Of a DNA stretch of 25,000 bases, positions 9,929 through 19,910 are shown in pieces (position 1 is the first letter of the stretch; each line of letters begins with the position of its first letter). Made by a program: the position numbers and the translations under genes. The stretch comes from Glandiceps talaboti (lineage: Eukaryota; Hemichordata; Enteropneusta; Spengelidae): assembly GCF_964340395.1 (NCBI RefSeq), contig NC_135556.1, positions 16,113,100-16,138,099 of the forward strand, in the 5' to 3' direction. The notes under the pieces were generated by a model. The model was not told where the DNA came from, did no database searches, and was given only the letters and a program-made list of their open reading frames with translations.

Positions 9929-12270
9929 TCTCTGAATGCTGTCCGGGGAGAAGATACAGTTGTACTACAATGAGGGGATTAGCTCTTCTCCTGAAGTATC
10001 AAACTAGAAATATTTGAAGTTTGTCCATTGGGATAACCAACTTCTTGCAGCCGAAGTCTTACCAGTAGCGAAAGACGAAACGGCGACAGCATGTCGCATG
10101 TGTAAACGTATTTGACTATAGTCCATCCATTGAAACTTCTTTGTCAGTTTAAAGACTGAAGGACATTTCATTTCTTGAACACTACTTTTTTTTAAAGTTT
10201 CAACTTCAAGTTGTCCCCAGTGCATAAGAGGAACACCAAATCAATGTTACAGTAAGAAGGCGCTGTAACTCTGTAAAATCTCAGTGTACCACGAAGAAGC
10301 GTTCTGTAAAAAATGGCAAATTTGTTTACGAAAATAGAGAACTGGAGAGACCACATTTGGTACGGTGACAGTAAATACATCCATGTTTATTATTTTTAAT
10401 TTTCTGGGGTTTTTTAGTTTTAACATCGTTATTTTTGGTCGATTTAGTTGTTAATGTCAATGCACTAGTCGTGATAATTTTCTTTCCATCGTCAGTATTT
10501 CTTAAGTTTACTATGGAGTGAACAACCTCTTTCCAATTGATAAAACAATAATGTTTATGTAATGCGTAGTAATACTATTAAAAGTACAACACTTCTTTGC
10601 AAGTAGATGTTATCAATTTCTTTCACGTCATCGTCTTCTGGCTGGTTTGTTGTCAAAAAATCAAGCATCAAATAACTTGGTGATAATATCGCATGTCAAA
10701 TTCAACCTTCTTTGAAAGCCGCCTCTGATATACAAGAAAAGCCTGAAGCTAGATTTTATTTTCAAATCTGGCGATCAATCTTTGGCACGTTTCGGGTAAT
10801 TGACAAACTAAACAGAAGTCACGGCTATATTTATATCCCTCTCTCTCTCATTATATTCAGTATTATCCAAACGCCTCATTATCACTGTTCCTGTATCAAA
10901 CACTCAAAAGAAGGTAAATCATTACGGCTGATGTCTGCAACACACCTTTTATGTTTGTCAATGCGCAGATTGTGATTGGCAGACGGCTCTAGTTATCGAT
11001 TTGACCTTATATTTCTAACAAAGTTCTTTTTGTGTATGCTTCACATCTGCCAACCACAAGCTATCTGTGTAGTGAATTGCTGGTGGCTTTCCCTCGAAAA
11101 GTAGAGACGGAACATGTGTTTGTTACATTGATGCATATACTTTGTGATAACCTTTCACCTAATACAATAAAATAGAAATTCAATTATTTCACCTATGTTA
11201 CTAAAGATATATAATAGTACCGGAATACATAATATTTCATGTAGCACTCTGTGATAAATATAGTGAAAAAAAATATCTTACAAAGGTGCCTCCTTTTCTG
11301 AAGCTAAGTAGGTGGTGATTTCAAACCTGAATACATACATGTAATTCCAATCATCGTCATTTTCATTCAGTTGACTTGCCAAGAGGACTCTGCATATTAA
11401 AGCTGTCAAATGCCACGATTCAACAAGATCATTCAATCCTCTTACTTCTAATCAAAATATTTGACGGAGTGATCAATAGCCTCTCAGATATGAATCATTG
11501 CCACTGGACCTTTTCACACTCAGTCATAAATAACATGAATGAAATTTAATCATGTTGAATATTTTGCAAAAAAAAACTTTGATCAGCACAGTTATCCATC
11601 CCTACAGGGGGAGTGGATGAGTTGGCACATCTTTCGAAGCCATCAGGTGAGTACGTCAGATGGCTATGTTTTAAAGATGATGTTGGATATTGCAATTCGA
11701 CGTTGGTTATGCTTTTCTTTCATCTGATTTGAACCTATGTGCACTGATTTGTTAATTATTCATTCAAACCTTGCACAAGAACGGGAATGCTAATGGATAA
11801 GGCGTGTCCAATTAGAAACAGTCGGATATCGTATACCATTAGAGTTACTGTAAAAGAACACTTTACAATATAAGTTTATTATATTATACAAACTGATTTC
11901 AACTTTACCGAGTGATGGCTAAAGTAAACGTAAACATCTAAAATTTGTCAAAAATATCTCATCATAGACTGTAAATTCTACTGGTTAGACCGATGTCATA
12001 AGAAAGGAAGGATCTTTTTGTTAGGATTTCCGCCTAGATATAGCCTGCAGGGTCTGATTTTAATTAGTTAAACCATTAAATATATCGTTGACGCTAAGTT
12101 TTAGTACGTTTTTCCTGGAATCACTCTCGCACGACCTTGACGTCGCGCACAACCCAATAAAGTGTGGAAACACTATGTATAATTGAAAACACATGCTTAA
12201 TGCCGGATCTATCACGAGTATTACTCTGCAAATATGTCGTCTTCAATAAAGTAGACGTTGAGATATCATA
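9927..12270. other. Non-coding stretch with small inverted repeats
   Basis: Just after the AT tract lies a perfect 8-bp inverted repeat (GGAGAAGA 9947-9954, TCTTCTCC 9984-9991), then a 6-bp hairpin (GCGACA 10083-10088, TGTCGC 10092-10097). A 73-codon minus frame (10004-10225) crosses this region with no recognised domain. Around 11608-11680 there is a weak lipase-like motif and a good splice-donor-like site (see findings). Nothing else is recognised. Confidence 0.45.
11608..11680 (+). other. Possible decayed exon scrap: splice-like signals and a short acid-lipase-like motif
   Basis: Two mutually exclusive readings exist. (1) A pyrimidine-leaning tract ending CCCTACAG at 11607 and a consensus-like donor CAG|GTGAGTACG at 11646/11647 would bound a 39-nt phase-0 exon encoding GEWMSWHIFRSHQ. 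(2) Read straight through, 11641-11679 encodes HQVSTSDGYVLKM, which resembles the HxVxTxDGYxL segment near the N terminus of acid (lysosomal-type) lipases. The following residues lack the RIP motif expected next, and no serine GHSQG motif was found nearby. Chance is a real possibility. Confidence 0.12.
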
Positions 12271-12276
12271 ACTCGC

Positions 12277-12392
12277 GGGGGGGAGGTGTTCTCAAAAGGG
12301 TACTGTTGGGGGTACCCAAATCTGAAATGGGGTATTCATTTTTAATTAGTTTGAAAAGGAGTCTTAGGAAAGGGGTTCATACCGAATATTCG
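12277..12392. repeat. Short degenerate G-rich repeat, about 21-nt spacing
   Basis: After a run of seven G (12277-12283) come variants of GGGGTAYYCA: GGGTAC at 12298, GGGGGTACCC at 12308, GGGGTATTC at 12329 and GGGGTTCAT at 12372. The step from 12308 to 12329 is 21 nt, and the next is about twice that, with a poorer AAAAGGAG copy between. It looks like a diverged short tandem or part of a dispersed repeat. Confidence 0.4.
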
Positions 12393-14451
12393 TATTCATA
12401 TACAAAACATGGCAGCATTCATAGAAGTGTCTAATTATTGCCTTTGTCTCCATCCACCATCTTGAAGGACATTCACCTTGCATTAATATACGTGTCGCCG
12501 TTCTTTGTTTTTTGCAAAGAACACTTATATTACCTTTTTCCTTTGATACAGATATTGCTTACGGTTTTAAACGACCTCCCTTTTCTCGGTCAAATCTCAT
12601 TTTTACGGCTTCCTTGGAAACTGTCATCTTCTTATATGCTATCATTACTGTTCAAAGGGTATTGCTTTAGAAGACCTTCAACTGGACATGGTTATCTTAC
12701 TTGAATATGAGATACCAAAGTGCACATTAAAACTTTTGCAGTTGTTGTTTTTACAAAGAGGCATTTATCACAAGGTCTGAATGCCTACTGCTATTCATGA
12801 AATATTTTATGTCTTCTTTTTCCCGTGGCGTGCGTAGTTTCCTTGTATCAGTTATTTAATTCTGCCTTGTATCTTTGAGATATTTACTTTTCTGTGCCAT
12901 TTGGATTATTAGTATGTATTGTTATTTGTATGCATATTTGATGTAAGCCTAGTTTTTATAATTTGTTTCACTAGAGATAATGAGGTTTCTTATATCTTGT
13001 AAATACTCGAGTAATCGTAACAATGGCAAACCGGTCCAACATAATGTTGATGATGTATATCAAACCATCATCATGCAATGTCTTTTCCAGTTTTATCGAT
13101 CGTAAATGGTGCATGTTCCCAATCTGTAGTCATCCCTGGCAATCACAAGATTTAGAATATAGCCCTCAAATCGCTACCTCGACCTTTGAAACAATCAATA
13201 TTGTTCCGCTTGTCAACACTCATTGGTCTATAAGTGATCGCATATAAACAAGGGGTCAAATCCTCCATCATTACCAACATCTTGCCCACGTAACCCGGCT
13301 TCTACACAATTTCTTTACTCCTACCCCAGCGTTCTTTTAGCTTTTGCTTATTTATGACGCATATTATTGCATGGGTGCACACACAAAACATTGTTCGGTA
13401 AAAGACATGGCTGTGTCACACAACGTCAGTGAATTGAATCGCATGCCAAAGATATTGTAACGAAATATAAAGTTTTAAAATAAAAAGTAACTGCTCTGAA
13501 CCAGCTTTAATTTGAGGAAAGTCTTCACGATCAAGAGTTCTGAAATTGCATATTTAGGATATGCGTTTTTTGTGTCATTTTGAAGACTGGTAGGATATTT
13601 GATGACTTTCAGGAAAAAAATAGTTTCCGCGACAGTGCATATCAGTTGACAGCAAAAAGTAATGGCGATAATCATAATGAGAATAGGAAAGAGTTAGGTT
13701 AAAAGATTACTCAAGGGAACTAAAGAACGCCAGGTAGGTAGGTGACAGCGATCACAGTTTTACCCAATGATTGAGAACATGTTTCAGCCTATTGATCATA
13801 GTATGCATGATGGATTGATTAGATGGAACGAGTTGAGTAAGTTGAGTCAAAAAGCAGCACTGCCGCTGATTTCTACATACTGATTCCGTATATTGCCGTG
13901 TAGGTCACATGTATGCCTCGTTGCATTTTCATTTCTATCCGGACATATTATACAAGTCGGTGTCCCAACGTGTTATATCGGAAACTAAATACGTTGAGTT
14001 ATAAAGTAAACTAAACACAAAAATAGAAGTTGTAGCTAGTAAGTGAATATCTGGACTGCCTAAGGGCACCTGAAACAGAGCAATGCACCCCTCGCTACAA
14101 ACATTAATGTATTTTCATGTTCGACTTGAGGCTATGAGTGGGTATACAGCATGAAATTGTCATGACTGGCTAAACCCCTAAATGAGGAAAATCACTCTCG
14201 TTTCCTCTGTTCGTTCGTTCGTTGCAATAATTTGCCTGCTACTAGGAAAACAAATCTTAGCTCACGTTTACTAAGATTGCTAAAGTAAGAGAGATATTAG
14301 CTTAAGGGAAATTGAATTGTAATTTGCTTTGTAAATTATAATGTAACTAAACTTTCACGGCGAATGGTAGCACACACTGTAGGTAATGTAATCCTGCAGA
14401 TCTGCACTTCCATATATCTCATACACGTTTCATGACTATGACTATGACAAG
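12393..14451. other. AT-rich non-coding stretch
   Basis: An 88-codon + frame (12438-12704) is rich in L, F, S and P, as expected of T-rich DNA, with no recognisable domain. Four TTCG-type units occur at about 14208-14223. A perfect 8-bp inverted repeat lies at 14253-14278 (AATCTTAG and CTAAGATT, 10-nt loop). No gene recognised. Confidence 0.5.
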
Positions 14452-14490
14452 ACACACACACACACACACACACACACGGATATATATATA
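14452..14490. repeat. (AC)13 microsatellite followed by a short TA run
   Basis: AC dinucleotides run from 14452 to 14477, then GGA and a short TA run to about 14490. Confidence 0.95.
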
Positions 14491-16047
14491 AAGTTAGTCT
14501 ATATTACGAGTATGGAAATCTGTAGCTAATATGTGTAACAAGAGGTTAAACCTATCGGCATGTACTCTTATCCGCTGTTTTGGGGTAACCACAGTAACAG
14601 ACATAAGTGAAAATATGAATATTGTATTAACCCTTTTTACCAAACTATAGCAGGTTACATGTAACTTACATAGTTCCCACGATCTCACCCCAAGAGGTTG
14701 ACTGATATCGTTATCTAAAATGGACAAAAATGGTTACCATGTCAACCAAAATAAGTCGGAATGGAAAATTAATCCAATCTGCCTTAACTGAAGTTTCAGA
14801 TATGCTGAAGTTTTCATGAGTGAGGGATATAATGCCAGATTTCTGTGTAACAGAATAAATACCTTCAAAACACATAAAGAGCTGAATAATAGTACCACCT
14901 CGGGTTTACATGGAAATTTAAATGCCAGTACAAAATGATAATTGTTCTTGAAATTACCCGAGAAGCATATTTAAACACAGAACTGCCCTATATAAAGAGG
15001 ATTATTGTTAATCTATGCAAATGCGGGAACTTCACACTGCTGTACAGAGCACTAGCTTCTGGGTCCTGTTTTCAGCATTTTTTCTGTGCTCCGAGAAACA
15101 CACAGGTCATGTATCATGTACAAATTGTTTGTGAATGTCGTAGGATGGTAACTTGATACACAAATTAGTCTGAAAATCAATCTGTTTGTTTCATAGAATG
15201 AAAAAAAAAATTCAAAATGAGACAAATTCCCCTGCAAACAGCTGTTTAGATTGTGTGTCACTCAGGATTATTCAAATATGCGGCATTTGAATGTGAGCAA
15301 CCCAGATGGGGAATGTTTATATTTTGGTGATTACTTACCAGTGAGTCATCACAAGTTCTCCATCTCCAAACATACAGTCAGTCATATGCAAAATATGGTC
15401 CAAGGCACAGGCAGTCGTGCCTTTTAGCGAACGGAATGCATTTTCTTTTTTTAGGAAAGCCCTTTTTCAAAAACATGTTCATGATATTGCCCTTGGTTTC
15501 CACAGCAACTGATCATAGAATCGCGCTCTTCTAGATTGTTACATAAACTATGCATAAAGCTGAATAAAATATTACCTCTTGAGATGTTGGAATTTCTCAT
15601 TCCATCAAAGTACTCATCACACATCTCCAGGTGTCCACAAACCCCTGTCGTATTAGGTCAGCATATTATAATTGTGACTGCCACTTAAAATAATTTACTG
15701 TAAGTTCTGGCTTATCTTTTTCTTACATGCTGAACTTACCCCCTCCACTCCCCCTCCCACCATTAATGTCGTAAGCTATTAGTACACGCTAATGTGGAAA
15801 CCTAGCTTTCAGTTTACTAAGATAGACACAAAGTATTGTTGTTCGATGTAGTAGATTACACAAGTGTTGTTGATATAGGTGCCAATATTGTGAGTATATA
15901 ATCAATCACCCTGTAATCAAGAACAGTAGTCTTATATAAGTTTCAATCTTAGTTTCTACTGTAGTATTATGAATTCCACTCATTTCAATGAAGATATAAA
16001 AATATATTTTAAGAAGTGTTTCCGTGTAAAGGTACGGAATATATTTA
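14491..16047. other. AT-rich non-coding stretch
   Basis: No gene recognised. A 12-nt perfect palindrome AAACAGCTGTTT lies near 15235-15246, and a C-rich pyrimidine tract lies at about 15737-15762. Confidence 0.5.
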
Positions 16048-16189
16048 AGCAATAACTCCCGCCGAAGGCGTGTATACACGAGATTTTGGTACAATTCGCG
16101 ACATATAGCACGAGCCGAATGGCGAGTGCTATATGGAGCGAATTGTACCAAATTCGAGTGTATACCCGCCTTCGGCGGGAGTTATTGCT
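16048..16189. repeat. 142-nt foldback (hairpin) element with three tandem G-A mismatches
   Basis: Positions i and 32237-i pair from 16048/16189 inward to 16116/16121, closing on a GAAT loop: 69 opposed positions, 61 complementary. The eight unpaired positions are T-C at 16071/16166, T-T at 16084/16153, and three identical internal loops in which GA faces GA: 16080-16081/16156-16157, 16100-16101/16136-16137 and 16112-16113/16124-16125. The motif GCCGAA(T)GGC occurs in the left arm (16061-16069), at the tip (16114-16123) and, as its complement, in the right arm (16169-16177). A 10-nt palindrome GTGTATACAC sits in the left arm (16070-16079), broken in the right. Either strand as RNA would fold into one long hairpin. 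The likely nature is a foldback/MITE-type repeat; no open frame belongs to it. Confidence 0.9.
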
Positions 16190-16379
16190 ATTATATTATA
16201 TCAAAATGTGTGTCTATTTCTTCTAAATGTGATTCTGTGGTTATTTATATGCCCGAAAAGGCGAATTCGCACGTACAGAAAAAGATCGTCGGTAATAGAT
16301 CGTCGGGAACGAGCATATTTTAATGAGTGGATACGTTCATGTAGCCCCCACACACACTGCATGAACACAACTATACACT

Positions 16380-16405
16380 GCATTGCAATGCATTGCATTG
16401 CATTG
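16380..16405. repeat. Short GCATT pentanucleotide tract
   Basis: Five GCATT-type units, the second with an extra A (GCAATGCATTG). Confidence 0.8.
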
Positions 16406-16991
16406 ATATAAATTACTTTATTTACATCATATAATGCATAACGAAAACGCGTTGAAAACTAGCAACGAAGAAAACGGGGCAAGAGGTCAAAGAAAGTAAC
16501 AATTTTGTTTGGATATTTACATAAGAACAATACAATCTTGTACACTGCTAAAAATAGATGTCTCGGCGTTGAATCGGAGAAAGCGCAAGACAGTAAATCA
16601 GAGACGCGACGCGACACAGTCTACTTTAATTTAATAGGTAACAAATTGAACATTGACCGAACCTGAAAATGTACAGTTTCGAAATAATCCTGACGCACCT
16701 TGACTGATGGTTAAAAGTTAAATCGGTGTTGCTCGATTCAACGCGTAACGAGAGTAGGACGCTGAGACGGCTCGTTGCATGGGGAGAATTTGTACCTTAT
16801 CAGTGATGTTGAAGCCACTGATCGATCGTTGCTTTCGATCGCAAGGCCATCAGTGGAATTATTTGGACTACTGTAACCCAAACTATTGTACAGGATACTT
16901 GACACACCTTTACTCTGGGGAAGTGTTAACTTATTGGTATAAGAACGAACACATTCAGCTTGTATGTACTATTCATATGCTGGTTTAGGGG

Positions 16992-17035
16992 CCCATTTTA
17001 CCACTGCCAGCCGTGGTAAAATGGGATTTTACCAC
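16992..17035. repeat. Perfect 13-bp hairpin plus a third copy of the arm
   Basis: CCCATTTTACCAC (16992-17004) pairs perfectly with GTGGTAAAATGGG (17013-17025) across an 8-nt loop TGCCAGCC. Immediately after, ATTTTACCAC (17026-17035) repeats ten bases of the left arm in direct orientation, so the right arm could pair with either neighbour. It is followed by CCAATCAGAATGGCGC and then the right boundary of the candidate element. Confidence 0.85.
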
Positions 17036-17083
17036 AGTTATTATCCAATCAGAATGGCGCATAGTAGCATGATATAATATAAT

Positions 17084-18202
17084 TAGGTTTTCAGCAAGGT
17101 TTAGCTATCGAGGAGGCTACGGTGAAGGGATCAGTCTTGTATACATTCACATTCACTGTGAGCGATCTCTGGCATACGCAAGGCTTTGCAAATATACATA
17201 TGGTAAAAGTGCGATATGCAACTTGGTCAAATATGCTCCAACAGAAATCAAAGCCATCGTAAAAATCGACATTGTCCATAATTACATGACTATCATACAG
17301 TGGTACAGATATCACTGTGTATTATATTATGCGGGACATGAAAGTGTTGCTGTTGGTGACAATATCTGAAGATTTTGTTCACTATAGATAACTTTATTTC
17401 ATTATTTTGCCAACATTGTAAACCTTATCTCCATTACAACAAATCGTCATATTGCTTTGCTAATCGAAAATTATGTAGTTGGCGATAACAATAAGATAAG
17501 TTGCTTCCATAGCAACACCAGTGCTTATCTATGGTAAGTGTGTTTTATCAGTATTAGCAATGCTTAATTTTACTGTCTGATATGTCCTCCCTCTGTAGAT
17601 GAAAAGAGAAAAACTATAAAGCAACTGATATGATTCTGCATAGCTGTTGGCATCAAGTCTTAGAATATAAGTTTTACTCTTAGTCTAGAAATGTATTCTT
17701 CAGGCGAAATGTTTTTTTCAAAATATCTAACTTAACATGTAAAGAGAGTAGTGTGATAGTGACTCCAGGGCGTGAAAGTTGTACACTGCAATAAATGTCA
17801 ATAACCTTAATATTAGTACATTGTAGTCATCTGTAGTCCAAGTATAATTATACCTAGTTTTCATGACCGTGCTTTCTCATAAAAAATAATTACTGGAAGA
17901 GTATCCAATACAGCAATATGGTGGCAACAAAGTCCGGGTTTCTTTCAAATTTAGCCTTCCAGCATCCGTACCGCTTCTTATTTTATCTAAGCAAGGTGTC
18001 TTCCTTTCGCAGATAATTAAAGTTATTTTCTTCTTAACAGATATTATAAACTTAACAAATTAAAAAAGTAAATTACATTTAAGACAATTTTACAGTTACT
18101 GTTGTCTGTGGCGATGTTTTAAGTAAAGATTCCACAATATCAATTTTGACGTGTGTGTAGTATCAGTGTAAGCTTATTTGTCATATGTGTCATATAATTT
18201 TG
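17084..18202. other. Non-coding stretch with one nested hairpin
   Basis: AGATAAG (17494-17500) pairs with CTTATCT (17524-17530), and within it TTGCT (17501-17505) pairs with AGCAA (17511-17515). The inner part reads GTTGCT, TCCAT, AGCAAC. Otherwise AT-rich, with no gene recognised. Confidence 0.5.
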
Positions 18203-18361
18203 ATAATTGTGTATTTCCAAAAATCTTTTAATGGCATATCCGTACTTTATGTAACGTGTTTGAAACGTTATACAAATATTATTACAAAATGTATGACACC
18301 TGTTACGAAATGTTCTGCTTGTTATCAAAATTTGCCGCCCACCATCATCACGTAATGTTTT
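18203..18361. repeat. Dispersed repeat, copy 1
   Basis: This segment matches 23132-23298 in the same orientation. Long shared blocks include CTTTTAATGGCATATCCGTA, TGTTTGAAACG, TTATACAAATAT, TTACGAAATGTTCTG and TTTGCCGCCCACCA. Copy 1 lacks about seven bases present in copy 2 after GAAACG. Neither copy has terminal inverted repeats, an A-rich tail or RNA polymerase III boxes that I can see. A minus-strand frame in copy 1 is broken by stops in copy 2, so coding conservation is unlikely. Confidence 0.9.
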
Positions 18362-19744
18362 AGATATTATTCTTCACTTGTCTTATTGAAATGAATATAT
18401 ATATTTGTTCCTATAATATGAAGTATACGAACAAATTTATACAAAAACAAAATCTGCAATTTTCATGTCCACGACTTGGCTAACGACCGCAGTGATTAGA
18501 CATGTCACATCCTAATTTGAATGAAGCAAAAATTGGCCTGTCCAACGTGTTTTGTCATTGACTAGCAAACAAATGCATAGTTTTGCAAGTTCATTAAGAT
18601 ATCTGCCAATATATGTATTTATCATGACGTTGTGCCATAATTTAATCATAATTACTATTTTGTCATATTTACTATTAAGTCGGTCATATTTGAGATGTAG
18701 TGACGATCATTTTTCAAGTGAAGTACTCGAATGAGACACAGTCAATCATGTCTTTATGTGAGTATAAATGATTAAGAGTAACACATGGTGCAATAAGGAA
18801 TGAAAAGGTCATGGGACCTTTGAGAAGTCTATGCCAGCAATGCATTCATTCCCATTCAAATTAAACCTGCATATGAGAAGGTATGCCAACCGGCATATAT
18901 CTAGCTAGCATGGATGGATGAAAATAACATGCAATCACTTATTTAAGGTGATTGGTACTTAGAAGGTGTGCAGATAGACATAAAACTTGTTCGTGGAATT
19001 AAGTTGTCCAGTAGCATTTTAATTCTTCCTATTCATCGGAGTCGTGTGTGCATACGTACGTGATTGCTGGTTTTGTGACAATGGCATACCAAGCTCTAAT
19101 GAATATTCAGTTAAATAGAAACAAAGCAAAACTCACCAGACAAAAAATGAATTCCCCTGCCCTTCTGTAAGGACAAAAAAGACCTTTTTTGATTGGTGAT
19201 TCTCCACGCAATTACACGTACATAAAATTCCAAATGCGTTGAAATCTGAGGGAATAAAGAAATCGTCTTCTCTTGACAAGACCTTAAATTATTTGTACAT
19301 GAATATCTTTGAAAGCCCACCTAATGCATTAACAATACTTAATGCAAACACATCATGAAAATAAAAAGGTACATCAGCAAGATCTTTAGAACAATTTTAC
19401 CTTGTTAACATCATAATTATGTAGTTATCACATTATTCAAAACTCTAATATCGCATTTTTAAGATATTACTAATTACCAAATTTCAAATAAGTGTGCAAA
19501 TGACTCATTATAATTTATTGTATGTAACAAATTGTATGGATGCGAAGCTTTCATTATTAAGACATTGCCAAAGTATAGGATATCATTAATTTAGCAGATA
19601 ACTCATAAAATCAAACATAAAAAACAAGCTTTGCGAGATACTCATTATCAACATCAATATAGGTACTAAATTATATGAAATTTCAACCGTGAATTATCAC
19701 GATATATAGCTTTATTACAGGAAATAATTATTTAGATAACGGCT
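18362..19744. other. AT-rich non-coding stretch
   Basis: Small hairpins only: AAAGGTC with GACCTTT (about 18804-18821) and TATGCC with GGCATA (near 18882-18897). No gene recognised. Confidence 0.5.
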
Positions 19745-19910
19745 CATTCATATGCACAGGATATTTACCAAACCCAACCTAATTAGTTCTTGTGATTCTT
19801 ATAATAAAGATGTGTATCAAATTTCATTAGAATTGATTCGGCAGTTTTGTAATATCGTATCCACAGACGGACAGACAGACAGCCCCCCCCCCCCCCACAC
19901 ACACACACAG
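19745..19910 (+). mobile_element. Probable 3' tail relic of a transposable element, ending in GACG/GACA, poly-C and CA
   Basis: The segment carries ATTTACCAAACCCAACCTAA, then TGTGTATCAAATTTCATTAG, then GGCAGTTTTG, ATATCGTATCCACAGACGG and three GACA units (to about 19882). It then has about 14 C (19883-19896) and a CA run (to 19909). From general knowledge, a tail of the form 'caaatttcattnnaatt...cagttttn...acagacagacag' recurs widely in invertebrate genomes, where dispersed elements seed GACA microsatellites. I cannot name the element, and no coding sequence remains. Confidence 0.45.

Larger units (their letters stand above)
16190..17083. mobile_element. Candidate non-autonomous element: CpG-richer block with nested inverted repeats
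   Basis: The block is bounded by a 14-nt inverted pair, ATTATATTATATCA (16190-16203) and TGATATAATATAAT (17070-17083); both are AT-only apart from one base, so chance is possible. Inside are GCGAATTCGC (16262-16271), direct repeats of GATCGTCGG (16284-16292, 16298-16306), a GCATT run (16380-16405), CGTTG/CAACG (about 16449-16465), CGTTGAATCG with CGATTCAACG (16567-16576, 16734-16743), three alternating ATCAGTG/CCACTGAT copies (16799-16856) and a 13-bp hairpin (16992-17025). CpG is visibly denser at 16440-16800 than in the flanks. No transposase is seen. It directly abuts the foldback at 16048-16189, and the two may be one unit. Confidence 0.35.

Noticed and set aside
15906-16411. Several + and - frames of 65-92 codons crossing the foldback
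   Set aside because: They arise because the hairpin arms happen to lack stops in some frames. They contain no recognisable protein, and parts are mirror translations of the two arms.
18140-18328. 62-codon minus frame over dispersed repeat copy 1 as a conserved exon
   Set aside because: The second copy at 23132-23298 has a stop and length changes that break the frame, so the conservation is at DNA level.
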